Assembly: GCA_030272585.1 (NCBI GenBank)
Contig: BSYQ01000010.1
Span: 2,480,001-2,544,000 of the forward strand
Length of the DNA stretch: 64,000 nucleotides
Origin: Bryopsis sp. KO-2023
Taxonomy: Eukaryota; Chlorophyta; Ulvophyceae; Bryopsidales; Bryopsidaceae
Direction of reading: 5' to 3'
Within the stretch, counting starts at the first letter, position 1. Every line of letters begins with the position of its first letter. This document shows positions 44,267-56,356 of the stretch, piece after piece. Both the position numbers and the translations under genes were made by a program. The notes under the pieces are model-generated. The model worked only from the letters and a program-made list of their open reading frames with translations. It did not search any database and was not told where the DNA came from.

Positions 44267-46890
44267 TCACGGTCCGCGCAAGGGAATCCACGGGTGCGTT
44301 TCATTCCATAACCTCCCATGCACGTCTGTGTGTGGCAGAACATCGTGGAACAAGTCCAGCCAAACGTGTCCAAAATTGTTTTCTACAGCTTCCACACAAC
44401 ACCAGATGCTCGCCCATTTGGCGACCGTCCTTTCAAATGCAGCCGCCTCCCTCGGGCTCTTGAAACCAGCGAAAGTGTTTCGCATGGATGAAAAGCGCAG
44501 GAGCCTTTTGGAGCCGACGCTTTGGAGGGCTTTTCTTAATTCTACGTCCGTTAGATTTGCACTCAAGTAGACGGTGGGGGGTTTGGACACAGTCGAAACT
44601 GCTGCGGGGCCTACCCCATTCGCGCACTCGTTTGGCTTTGATTCACAGATCTCCACCCGCACCTCCGACTCCCTCACAGATGCAGGCAACCTGCCAACAA
44701 CAAAAGATGTCACTGTATCCGCCAGGACATTCCTATGTGCCGGCTGAAAAGAATATGTATATATAATATAGGCAATATGTAATTATTGTTGTTGTTGATG
44801 TATATATATGTTCTGGAGTGTCCAACGAGATGATATATATCCCCGCCCTCCAATGCAGGATCCTACCTCTCGTTGCGCAGAAAGGAGGACTCACGGAAAT
44901 CGATGTATGGTTCCAATTCAGGATCGTACTCGGCCGTCTGTTCGGGCTTCATAGCTTTTAAATCGAGGATGTAGTCCAACGGGCAGACAAACGGCAGTTC
45001 CATTTCCACCTTGGGTAAAAGCCCATTGTGAGAATTCCACCAGCGATCATGACCGCACCATAGTTCGTTGAAAATCAACGTCCGCTTCAAGACTTTTGCA
45101 ATGGCAAGGGCATTTCGGATCTGCAATGAACATGATATACGAAACACTCGTCAGGCGCCCACCTTCAAAACCGCTCTTTACCCACTCAAGCCAGTAAAAA
45201 TCATGAATTTGTTTTTACATATGTATATGTGTGTATGTTTTTTAAGACGTGGATAAAAAGGATTTGCTGTCACCCTGCTTCCCTACTTCTTTTTCCTACT
45301 CATGGCCCATATGTACAAAAAAGAACGCAACTCGAAACATATATGAGGCCAAACCTGTGTCAGTTGGTGGTTTATCAGATTGAAATGACCCTGGACGTCA
45401 TCAAGCGTGCTGGAAGTCAGGTTTTTCGGAGGTGAGCGCGCCAGCAGGTCTTCCGGGACATCAAAGTCCCATGCTAGGAAGCCGCCAGGAGTGTCATAAT
45501 ACTCGGGAGGGTCTACCGTCCACAGAAACGCATCCCGCAGCCTGTGCCGCTTTCCGGTGACGCCAAAAAACTGAAACGTGGCATGGACGAAGTAAGGCTC
45601 GTAACCCATTTTGTCTGGCAGGTGTTGTATGAAATACGGGTGCCCAGATGTGAATGTGGAGGTAGGCAGCAACCCCATAAGTAATTTTCCCCTGTAGACT
45701 TCGAAAAGTCTGTCTGGATCGTCGTCGAGATGCTTGTATCCTTGGAGGTAAACATCCCAGAACGTCCGCTGTTCCCATCCCAACTCATCATTTGCTATGG
45801 CTTCCAACCACTCCTTCGTGAATTCCGCAGCAGAAGGCCTCAATACATAGAGCCCTGTATTGGCAACCGTGCCGACTCTGGCAAAAAAAACAACAGGAGA
45901 TTTGTTGTTTCAACTGTGGTTTAACAGTTTTTTGAAACTGATGTTCACCAACACCAGTAGAAAACCCTGAAATTGAATAAGGATCGCTTGCAAGCGATCC
46001 AATTCGGGATCCCCAATTGGGGGGCTATATGTTACCTGGAATCCTCCAGCCCATCATCCTTGTATGAGCTGAAATAGTGGTCTGAGGAGCAGAACAGGTC
46101 CGCCCTAGGATAACGCTCCCAAAACTCCGTTGGATCTTTCAACCAAAGCGTGTCCACATCTTGTGCGATCACAGTGACGCCAAATTGCAGCACAGCCAGA
46201 TTCAACCGAACCATCTCCTCCCCCGCCTTGTAAAACTCTTTTGATCCCCAACCGAGGTCATTTTTGGAAACCCCCACGTGCATATCGATGGTGGGAATAC
46301 TCCTTGCATTCAGCTCCAACAGAATTCTGGAGTCCATGCAGCCGACAACGTAGGAAGTAATGCCAGCTTTCTTTATGTGATTGACCCAGTTGAGGGCAAA
46401 ATCCAGGTAGTGGAAGTTGGCGCTGGTGATGTGGAGGTAGCCATCGGGTGCCAGCTGCCAAAGCTGCTCTCTGTGTAAAAAGGTAGCACCGATTGAATAC
46501 GTATCTTCAAACCCGCTTCAGACTGTCAAAGTGAATCTAATAACAATTCGCTTGAGGTTAAATTTAATTAAACACAGGTGAGGTTTTTTATGGGCAAGGT
46601 GTCAGAGCTGCAGCCGCTAGCAGTTGGGAAAATACCACTTTGCATCCCCAAGCCAGGAGTCCTGGGGACCTGGCCCCTGGAAAATCATTTTTGGAAATAG
46701 GCAAAACGTTGATGGCTGAAGAAAAGAAATTCAAGTTTTACGTCCTGCCTATGTTAAAATTTGCATCTAGTTCCCAGTTCCTCAAACTGGCATGCTCCCC
46801 ACCTGGATAAGCCATAGAATTCAGCAAGGCTGGGGTCTGCAACGGAAAGGGGTCGATTGCTCTTCGAAAGAGCTAGAAGAGAGGATTCGT
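44267..46890 (-). CDS. XEG113: XEG113-like arabinosyltransferase, glycosyltransferase family 77 (5' end not found)
   Basis: Plant XEG113 adds arabinose to hydroxyproline-linked chains of extensin-type wall proteins in the Golgi. Exons (minus): 46890-46803, 46470-46036, 45877-45355, 45120-44867 and 44690-44267; phases 2, 2, 0 and 2 agree at the four joins, and about 574 residues are covered. Landmarks: YVVGCMDSRILLELNARSIP, DLGWGSKEFYKAGEE, the sugar-nucleotide motif AQDVDTLWLKDP, NTGLYVLRPS, FVHATFQFFGVTGKRHRLRD, DPPEYYDTPGGFLAWDFDVP, NHQLTQ then IRNALAIAKVLKRTL, FVCPLDYI and FRESSFL. The exon at 46890-46803 is supported only by splice sites and phase. The N-terminal part with the expected signal anchor was not identified; it should lie beyond 46890. 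The 3' end (HPWIPLRGP and a stop) looks complete. Confidence 0.88.
45981..46022. repeat. Perfect 20-bp palindrome beside a 12-bp palindrome
   Basis: GGATCGCTTGCAAGCGATCC (45981-46000) is self-complementary over all 20 bases; CCCCAATTGGGG (46011-46022) over 12. Both lie in an intron of the glycosyltransferase gene, just downstream of the donor at 46036-46035 in the sense direction. Confidence 0.85.
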
Positions 46891-49800
46891 CTGCAGACAC
46901 AAAAAGCAACCACCATTCCAGTGAGATCAGAAATGGGACTCCTTTTGTGTGTAGTCACTTTATTGCTTTCAGAAAATTTACATATCTTTACAACATATGA
47001 TTTGTCCTGTTCACTGTATATTATGTAGAATTAATCACTCACAGCGGAAAAAAACGCACACACATACAAGAACTCTGATCCAGGGGGGTAGCTCGTGTCT
47101 TGTGATTTTATCGTTGTTTTGATCTGCTTCAGCGTGAAATGCAGGCTAGTCTAGCTTTTTCAATTCGAAATTCGTTGGAAGCTTGGAACTAGTCGACTGG
47201 TCGCGAGTCGAGTCGAAAACTCGATCACTGGTCAACTAACACGCGGGAATTTTGGAGGAGACAATCTCCGAAGCAGTTTTGATTTTCAGAGAGCAGAAAC
47301 AACGCACGAGCACGTTTCGCAAATGCACAAGGTATGAGGCGATATAGTGGCGCGAGGTTGAAACGAGCCACGCGACGAAGCCAGGCACCCAGCTACAGTC
47401 CGCGCTAAAACGGCCTTAGAATCGTCCGTTACATTGAAATTCCGCTACAACGAACCACCCCTTGTACCATATTCTACAGAGTTTCCCCCACTTGTCCGTT
47501 TCAAGAACAAATGATGCGATTTACCCATAATCAACAGATGTGTTTTCCACACACAAACTAAGTACATAGAATCCTTTCGGTTCTCACCCAACTCCGCTGC
47601 TACCGCCGCGCGCAGCGATTTTCTAGTATAAGTATCTCTCTCAATTACCCGCAGGCGCAAGCAGCAGTGGGTTCTTTAGTGAATATCTCCAGCCTTCGTT
47701 CGTTCCACGCCCGTTGCAATGGGTCCTTGACGACAAAAAACTAACGGCGAACAAGAAAATTAAGAAACAAGCCGTGGGGACGATGCAGATGAGGATGGGG
47801 GGAGTGTTGATCGGAAGTTTTCTCTTTCTGTGGAACAACGATGGCGACATGACGAATCCTCCCGCAGAAGTCGTGGGGGCTTTTAAGAGGCGCAGTCAAC
47901 CAGCCGCCGCATCCTATGAGATTTTCGAAGGTTGCCAATCGGCAAAAACGCATGCACGAAGCGTTGATAACTTTGGCGACTACGGTGGTGCGGAATATGA
48001 GTGGCACGTGAACTCTTCCAGTCACTGCTCGGTGTCTGTGTGGCTTCTAACTGGAAGCGGGCGGCCTTGCAAGCAGGCCGCGCTTCTGGCTGAAAACTGG
48101 AAGGCCAAGTGATCGACAGATGGTTCCAGGTGAGCTGATACATATCTTTGTGTCATGACAGTTCCTGCTTTAAAGCAAAATTTTGGAAAGGAGATGGTTT
48201 TTGTAAAACTTTTACACAATCAGAAAAATGCGGCGTTGCGTCCAGAACAACTCTGGTTTTTTCAGCACCCAGGCCACAATTCCAAGCTTTGGATGTACAG
48301 AGATATGTGCATCTTTGGCCCGTAGAGCTGAACAAATGGTTGCTGCAATGATTGGTCGATTCTTGAGTCTGGTGAAAGGATTGCAGTCGGGTCACGCAAT
48401 GCCGCCCCTTTGAATAGCGCCGTACTCAACAAAACGCTGGTTTGAAACTGAGAAAATCTTGACATACCTTGATTGTGGTCGAGAAACTAAATTCAAGTGT
48501 AGAACAAAATGAAAACAACAGTAAAAACACCTAGAAAAGTTCCTTAAAAGTTATAAATTGAATGTTAACTTTTTCTTTAAGAAAATCTTCTTAGGCTTAG
48601 TGACCGAACCCCTTATTAGCAACAAGAAGAAAATGGATGGGGCATCTTTGTTACTATATATATCATCAATCCAATGAAATTCCTTTCCTTGATTTGTTCG
48701 TCCAATGAGTTGCTCGACACAAGCAAACAAAACTCGAACTACATTGTAAAGTGAAATACATTGTGAGTTGTTCGACGCAAGTGCACAATTCTGGGGCTGC
48801 AAATTTTCTTGCCAGCCCCAGGTGTCACTTCATTCGATTAGGCTACATCATTTTCGATTCATAACATCAATACTGCTGCACTCCACTTAACGCCGGTATT
48901 TTGGGGTTATTTTCATGTTTTTTTGACTGACCAAAAAAACACACACAAAAAACCTTGCATCTGCAAAGAATTTCAGACGTTGGAACTGAAGTAGGCTGCT
49001 GTGCACAAACAAACTTTGGCCTTATGGCTTGGTCCAAGCTTGGACCACTCTCTTTGGATCTACAATAGAATTAGATCAGGACTTGACATCTTTTACATAA
49101 AACATTCCATTGACCCGGACAGGTTTCAGCAGTCCCCCCTCCGCTTCATCTTCGACCACTGAAGGAAACTAAACGATCAAAGTAAGGTTCGAATAACCGC
49201 TCATCACACCCTTGCCCCCCCCCCCCTCCCCTTTAAACCTCCCACAAGAAGATGTCTGGCTGTCAAAAAATCAAAGAAATCTATAAAATGAAATTTTCTT
49301 TTAAATGTGTATACAAACATGGGCCATATTTTAGATGCAAAACGAGAGAAACAATGTCGACCCAATTTGACCCCCCTCCCCACACTTTGTGAAGAGAAAT
49401 TTTTCGCAAAAAGAAATTTGCAATCCCTTCCAGCAATTAGAAATCAATTTAGTTTTTTTTTTTTTCTTTTTTTTCAATCCCAGATTTCAGTTTCTTTCTT
49501 TTCTTTTCGTGCTCGTCTTTAAAAATCTTGAAGAAAAAATCCTTTCCGGGAAAAAAAAAAGGAATTAAAAAAAAAAAACAAAAAAAAACGCTCCAAAACC
49601 TCTTGTATTCTGATGTCGCCCCATTAACCCCCAGAAAGAAACCCAACAAAAAAACAAAAGAAAAAAAAAAGTAAAACTGATGAAACAGCAGATATGGCAC
49701 CATATCTATATAGCCCTTCCCCCCCTCCCTCCCCCCTTTCACTCTCAATTTCACATTTTCCCCCATATTAATGTTTATAATGGTGCATTCCCCCAATTGT

Positions 49801-50109
49801 TTTCTTTCCACCAACTCAACAATCAATATCTTTTTTTCCGAGTCACTCTTGACTCGTTTCATCCGCCCCATTCCAAACAATCAACTCGAGAAATATTTTC
49901 CATCAACTACTCGGGAAGCCCCCCCTCCCACTTCCCTTTTTTTTCCAACACATGCATAACACAGATAACCTTTCCTCTCTCTCTCTATTCATATTTTTTC
50001 CAGTTTCACTTTTCTTCTTATACCCAGCGCATTTTTTCTCTTTTTTTTTTTCTTTTTTCTGTCTTTTTCTCCCCCTTTTTTTCTCAAGCTCCAAAGTGTC
50101 AAACCACTC
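46891..50109. other. Gene-poor spacer
   Basis: Should contain the missing 5' exon(s) and promoter of the XEG113-like gene and the 3' flank of the BOR gene. Nothing certain is seen between 46891 and 47640. A hypothetical plus-strand frame is listed separately. From about 49200 rightward the plus strand becomes C/A-run rich, as in other 3' flanks of minus-strand genes. Confidence 0.4.
47714..48112 (+). CDS. Hypothetical ORF, 132 codons
   Basis: A homopolymer-free open frame beginning MQWVLDDKKLTANKKIKKQA, with GGVLIGSFLFLWNNDGD and ending LLAENWKAK before a TGA. Another long frame on the minus strand (47741-48025) overlaps it. No signal peptide or family is recognised and the start is arbitrary, since the frame is open upstream. 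It may be chance. Confidence 0.2.
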   Translation: MQWVLDDKKLTANKKIKKQAVGTMQMRMGGVLIGSFLFLWNNDGDMTNPPAEVVGAFKRRSQPAAASYEIFEGCQSAKTHARSVDNFGDYGGAEYEWHVNSSSHCSVSVWLLTGSGRPCKQAALLAENWKAK

Positions 50110-53100
50110 TCACACCTGGTCACCCCCATCGCTGGCATTGACTCCGCTGATAGGAGCTGCTGCTTCGACGTCTGTGAATTCGCCGTCGACTTGCCTGGAA
50201 CGGCCCTCGGATTCTCGAAGGTGGCTGGCCAATTCCATTTCTTCTTTCCTCCTTTCGACTTGCTCCCGGGTCAAGTGATGCTTCACTCGAGGAGCCATAT
50301 CGCCCACCACTTCTTTGTCGAATTTCTCCCTCAGAACATCGGCATCTTCCTCCAGAATGACACCGCTCTTTCTTGCGTACTGTAGAATAAAAAGGGACCC
50401 CCCAAAAAATACAACATCAGCGAATATGATAAAGGAAAAAAAAATATCTGAAAGAAGAGACCTGATTGCTGTTTTGCATGTTTAAAATATATAAGGGGGG
50501 AAGAAGACACCTCTGGATGTTGTTGAAAACTGGAGATGAGAAAGAATGGTCGATAAGCTGCCATAGAGGCATGATTTTCTGGAAGGTGCAAGTATATACT
50601 CATATATAAATAGCCACCGATTTCTTGTCACATATGTTTAACAGAAAATATGAAATACGGTATCTGAAATCATGTGCAGATTATTTCTTTTCTTTTTCAA
50701 CGATCGGTGATGCGAAGCCTGGTTTGTTTTTTTTCCGAAAAAATGGACAGAGGTGTTTCCATTGAATTCTCTGTCTTTGACAAAAAATAATGTTCCTCAT
50801 AGTTGTTGAGCCCCCGCAGCTGTTTTTCCACAACATAAAAAAAAGCACTTGCCCCCAAATCTTCCTTCATCATCTGGTATGTCAGAACCGAATCTGATTT
50901 AATTTTAACTTTCTGTTCTTTGATATTATTAACTATAGTACAGGGTCAATTTTCCACTTCCTCCATGATCTCCATTCAGCTTTCACTGTCGACTTTCGTT
51001 GTGAACGAATTCATATGGGATTCATGAATGGGTAATGTTGATAAACGCAACAACTCACCTTGAGCACCTCCTTTCTGGTCACAGGTGGAGCTTCTTCGTA
51101 CTCCGCCATGTCGAGCTCTCGCAAATGCTCCGGGGCGAAAATTTTCGGCATCAAGTATTGACGGATGGGAATCAACAGCATGATGGCCAGAGGGAACGCA
51201 ATGCCAGCGATCTGTAATTGGTATACACAAATATGGATTTCAATCTGATTGGTTAATACTGATACATGTCATTGTGATGCCAGTGAGATACGCAGCTTTA
51301 ATTTCTGGTTGCTTGATTGCGGTTCCTGTTTTTTAATCATCTACAGCTTTACAAAAATTAAAGCCACCGATATCATTGGGAAATCCATTTGCTCAATCAT
51401 TACCATGGAGAGATTTCCTGGCGTGAATGGAAGTTCAAATACGGTTTCGGACCCCCCCCCCCCCCCAAAAAAAAAAGGGACCAAAAAAGTGACTTGCAAC
51501 TTCATGCAGATTTTTGAAAATAAAACTCACCCCAGCCCACGTAATCCCGTAAACAATCAGCATGTAGGCCAACTGAAACAGCGTGAATTTCACGATCACG
51601 GCGTAAGGCACCGTTTCCAAGTAGGGCGCATGAACCCCCTCCAGCATTTTGTATCTCTTCTTGGGGTCCGTAAACAGCAGCAGGATTCTTTCCCAGAATT
51701 CGCTGCCGGGCAAACTCTCGATGGCCATGTAGGCGAAATAGCCCCACAACACCGATTTAGGGATGCGCTGGATGGCCTGGGTCAGGGCCAAACAGAATGC
51801 CACCATCAAGGATTGGAGGAAGCCGGTCAATCGCTGTTCTTTTACCTGGGTGCACACCGATGTGGCTCAGAGAAAGTCGATGGAATGCACCAAAGATGAA
51901 AAAAACAAGCAAATTTTTTTTGTTGGTGTTGTAGAAAGGAGGTATTTTGGATAGGAAACGCATAAGCTGTCGTAAATTGGTATGGAGGATTTTCACGTTG
52001 TCAGACTTGGTGGTGATCGCATCGAAAACCCATGCCAGTCCTGAATTCGAACAGGAGGGGCTGTTTTGCCAGGTCATCTAAAACCCACTTGCAAAAATGA
52101 AGAAAAACGGAACTTAGGACAGAGCAGTATTTTAACCAATTCACTCTCTGTCCCTTTCTGACGGGTTTCGTTCGCTGATCAAATTCTGATCAAAAAAATT
52201 ATCAACATCAGACAACAAAACACACAAGAAACCTTAGTCTTTGGAGCACCTCGATGGCGACCACTTCCTCTTTCACTTCCATGCCTGAGGCTGTGACTGA
52301 CTTTGCTGATGGCGAAATGTTGTTATCGTTGGTGGTGGTGGGGTACAAGTTGGACAGTTCCTGTGCAGAGGCCGTTTTCGGAATCCCTTGGCTGACTTCC
52401 TCCTGAATATCGCCCATCCCCTTGGAGGCCGGCAGACTACGCCGACCTAATTCCACGTTCTTGGATGCCTTCAGACTCTGTCGCTTGGCCTCTGGTTCAG
52501 GGGAAAAAAAACAAAACCAAAAACTAAAACTAAGAACCCCCCCGGGAAATTGCCCTTTTAACAAAAAAAAAGTCTGGATGGAAAACAAAATCGAAGAGGG
52601 AAGGGGCCGAGCTCGAAAAACAGCAAAGCAAGATTCGAACCCAGGTCAATGCAATCGTGGCGACGCACCCCTGCCGACAGATTTTGAATTTCATCCAAAC
52701 TTCACCACACTTTGTGTGAGTGGCGATGCTTCAAAATCCTTATTAAAAAAATACCTACCCATTTTCTTCAGTTGCTTTTTCAACGTGGCCAGACTTTTGG
52801 TGTGCATGGGGGCTTGCGGAAGAACCCCATTCACAGGAGGGATCCCCAGAAGTCCGCACATTACAGTCATGCCCCCCAACAGCAAGAAATCGTAGTTGTA
52901 GGCCGGAGGCTTTTTCAAATCGAACTCCTTTTGCTGGGCCAATTGAGCGGAAACGTTGTGGTCGAAATAAAACAGAGCTGCGATGATAAATCCTGGAACC
53001 ATGGCGGCTGGAATCAACCATCCATCGATCTCAAACAGGTCCTTGGAAGTCTGAAGGGAGGGAAAAAAAAGGGCACATAAACTCCAATCAGCAGGATTCT

Positions 53101-55803
53101 CGTGGACATTTCCATTTTCATGCAGGAAAATTAGGGTAGGCTTCTCCATCTTTTTTGGCCATTTTTTTTTTTCTTTTCATGCCCCCAGTTTCTGTGATGT
53201 TTGGTCAGTGAAACAAATTAGGGGACAAAAAAATGTACTTAGTATTGTTCCCATTAATCACTTTTTTTTTCCGCTTGAGATCAATAAAACGAATCCGAGC
53301 ACAGTCAATTTTTGGGAAAAAATTAAATTAAATTAAATTAAAAAAAGAATAACTGAGTGCATATATATATGTGTGTGTGTAGGATAAGACAATAAAAAAA
53401 AATGGGAAAAAAAAAGATCCCTACCTTCCAGGTGTCTTGCACATCCCAGGTATTGGGAATGCTCAAACGACGGGGGACATTTTTAGGACCGTCTTTGATA
53501 GAATAGGAAATCCCCTGAACACACAACAGCAAAAAATCAGCAAAAAAAAAAACAATCACACCTATACCAAGTGAAGCGCCTCCTTTTTTCCTCTCCTTTC
53601 TTTAGCCGTTCAAAATACGGACAAGGGCAAACTTAATTACACACTTTCCTCCTTTTTTTTGCTCATCCTCAATAAATTTCTTTTGATTTTGCAAGCATGG
53701 ATCACCACCATTGATATTTCAAACGCACTCCCGTACATAGTGGTTGCGGAAAAAAAAAAGAGGACAAAAAAGAGGAAAAAAACAGAGTTAAAAAAAAAAA
53801 AAAGAAAAATCGATCTCACCGACCAAAGCACCACCATCATCGGGACTCCGTAATCCGCCAGCAACGTGCGTGCCCAACCTTTCAAAAATCGCCACGATCG
53901 GGCAGAATGAACCAACAGGGCTGTGAATAGAAGTCCACTTGCAAGCACCTTTTATGAACATCAAAATCATACTCTTCCATGAACAAAATTACCACAAGAT
54001 CACTTCCAAATCCCCCCAAAAAAAGCACCTTTCTTTTGAAAATGCACAAAGAAATGAGAAGTTGGAAGATATGTACATACCACAGCCCATATTCCATTGA
54101 CGAGCCTCCAATGATATTGATCAGCAGAAAAGCACATTTCGTGCAAATGATCCTCTTTAACATGAACATCTCCCTCATGCCCTTTTTCTTTTTTGAATTC
54201 CTCCACGATACCCTGCCAAACAATAACGATAAAACAAATTATTTGTTTTATTGTTTGTTTTTTTTGTTTTTTATTCTCAATCACACAAAAAAAGAAAGGA
54301 AAAAAAAAACCTAAAAAAAAGTCATGCATTGTTCCTCCATAATTCACAACAAAAACAATAAAAAAAAATTACATAATTCAGCATAATGGACGATGCTCCA
54401 CTCACTCGATGCTCCCCCCCCCAAAAAAAAAAGAAAAAACCCACCCAAAACAGCCTTAATTGAGCAAACAATAAACAAATAAATACATGGGAGGGCAAAT
54501 TTAATCGAAAAAAATAAATGCACACATGAACAGATCCCACCTTTATGGCTTGCTGCAGGAAAAGCAGAGCAATCAACATTCCGAACAATTCTCCGCTGAA
54601 CCTCGTGAATTTGTCGATCAGTTGGCAGGTGCCCAGAATCGACAGGACGAAAATGAAAACTGCCGCCCAAATGCAGACCCAGGCCGCCCAAGGCAGGAAC
54701 TGGTGGGCCTTGTCTTGACCATCGATGAATTCGAACATGAACATGTAAACCAAAACGATGGGCTCCGCCACACCCACAATCAGCAGAGGCTGTCCTCCAA
54801 ATACCGCCTGTTGGGAAAACACCAACGTGCACCAAAAGAAATTCAGCAGAATTCGAGTTGCACAGAAACAGGTCACTATTTTTATTTTATTTTATTTTTC
54901 CTCTTTTTTGAATTGCAAAGGGAAAAAAGTAAGGGGGTGTAAATATATCAGGGAATTTGCGTTGCATCTAGAAGGAAAAAAAATAAATATTTTTGTTTGT
55001 GTGTGCGTTTTTTAAGCAGTGCAGAAAAAACAGAGAGGAATGTTGAATTTTGTTTAGAGTCAGTGGAAGCAGATTCAGTTTTGTAGGGCCTTTTTATTAT
55101 CCACCTGAATGAAGCCGCACAGGGCCGTAGCAGTCAGCACATGGACACCGTTCAGCTGTCCATCTGCATTTGAAATTCACAAACAGACCTTTCTTGGTTT
55201 CTTTTGCCCATTTTTTTTTTATGGAGATCATCTCTCCACCCCAAAACAAAAATATAATTAAAAAAAAAAAATCCAAAAAAAGAAGGAGAAAGAAAGGAAG
55301 AAGTTTTCTACCTTCCATCAGCCGAAAACAGATTTTTCTTCCCCCAAAAAAATCTTACAAGTTTAGTATTGAACGAAAAAAAAGCAGGTTATGTTTTCTT
55401 TGTGCTGGTCTGACAGGGATAACGAAGGCACAGCTGCTTGCTCAGGAGTAATCCATGGAAACAATATGCAAGGGAAGCTTCATAGTAAATCCTCGTTCTC
55501 TGTGTGGCTTCCTCACCAGTGTCGTGCGACAGCTGCTCCCCGAAAGCCAAGGCAGGAATTGCCGAAGCAAAGAATATGTATAGAGACGGTGCAAAGATTC
55601 TGTCCATGCCAAAATACACGAAAACTCTGTTCCTCTCCACACCGCTGCGCGGAAAAAAACGCGGAAAAACGCGACAGAAAGCGACCGCTCTTTTTGTGTT
55701 TTCATTCGCACCTGAAACCCGAATTAAATCCCTCTTTCCAGTCGTTAGCGTACCACGGTGAACGACCGCGCAGGTCGCCCACGATGGCCGAGCCAAGCCC
55801 CAT
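50110..55803 (-). CDS. BOR-type borate exporter (SLC4/HCO3 transporter family)
   Basis: Integral membrane anion transporter; plant BOR proteins export borate across the plasma membrane. Twelve exons (minus): 55803-55712, 55599-55517, 55163-55105, 54807-54541, 54212-54081, 53948-53820, 53514-53425, 53050-52759, 52491-52250, 51845-51531, 51211-51059 and 50379-50110. All GT-AG and phase-consistent, they join to 707 residues, about the length of plant BOR1. Landmarks: [20 protein letters not shown], then [138 protein letters not shown] and [10 protein letters not shown]. The cytosolic loop after KKQLKKM is longer and Ser-rich; the C-terminal tail is acidic and charged. The start at 55803 is the first ATG giving the plant-like opening; the frame is open further upstream. 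An LTR retrotransposon sits 0.27 kb upstream. Confidence 0.93.
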
Positions 55804-56073
55804 TCGCGCTGGAACTCTCCGAAAAACCAAACCTCGCAACTGTGTTCTCTCTTTTCGCTTTCACGACCGCGAAATCGGAGGTAAGTTCGAACGAAAAACA
55901 CCAGCGCTTCGTCTGGCGATGAATGGATGAGGGGCCAAAGGAGGTCGAATTTGGAGTGGCTCCTTTGCCTGATTCCTTGAATGAAATCGGATCATTATTT
56001 TTTTGGGGGAAAAAGAGTGATGCATGCTTGAGCCAAATTCGATCTTTGATTTTACATACTTCACTGACTGCCC
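55804..56073. promoter_or_regulatory. Upstream region of the BOR gene, cut by a retrotransposon
   Basis: 270 bp between the BOR start codon and the LTR element. The original upstream sequence continues after 61724. A GTAAGT donor-like site on the plus strand follows a short frame here. No core promoter motif was recognised. Confidence 0.35.
56069..56073. other. Target-site duplication (left), TGCCC
   Basis: TGCCC directly precedes the left LTR and is repeated directly after the right LTR at 61719-61723, as expected for a 5-bp staggered integration. Confidence 0.85.
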
Positions 56074-56335
56074 TATAATAACGAGACTTTCCGACTGATT
56101 CGTGAATGGGTACAACACACAGAGAACACACAGTCTTGGCCCAGAAGGGACTTACAAGGATATTGCAACTATTTCCATCCATCAATAAATATCTGTTCCC
56201 GTCCTGTACTGCCTCATTACTCACAGTACCTCTTCCTTAGTACTGCCTCTTTACAATACACATTCCCGTACTTTCCTAACCCATCTTCCTATCTCTTGCG
56301 TCATCCACCTGACTCCACCCTCTCAATCCTTTACA
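56074..56335 (-). repeat. 3' LTR (element sense)
   Basis: 262 bp, same sequence as 61457-61718. Follows the purine tract that primes plus-strand synthesis. Confidence 0.92.
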
Positions 56336-56347
56336 CGCTTCCCCTGC
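56336..56347 (-). other. Polypurine tract
   Basis: Element-sense GCAGGGGAAGCG directly before the 3' LTR, 9 bp after the pol stop codon. Confidence 0.65.
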
Positions 56348-56356
56348 GCTATCGAT

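Noticed and set aside
52620-52650. B-box-like word GGTTCGAATCT on the minus strand
   Set aside because: The flanking bases do not form a T-arm stem and no other tRNA part is nearby. It lies in an intron of the BOR gene.
55783-55879. Plus-strand exon-like frame ([20 protein letters not shown]) ending at a GTAAGT donor-like site
   Set aside because: It overlaps the start of the BOR coding exon on the other strand, and no continuing exon was found before or after the retrotransposon; probably chance.
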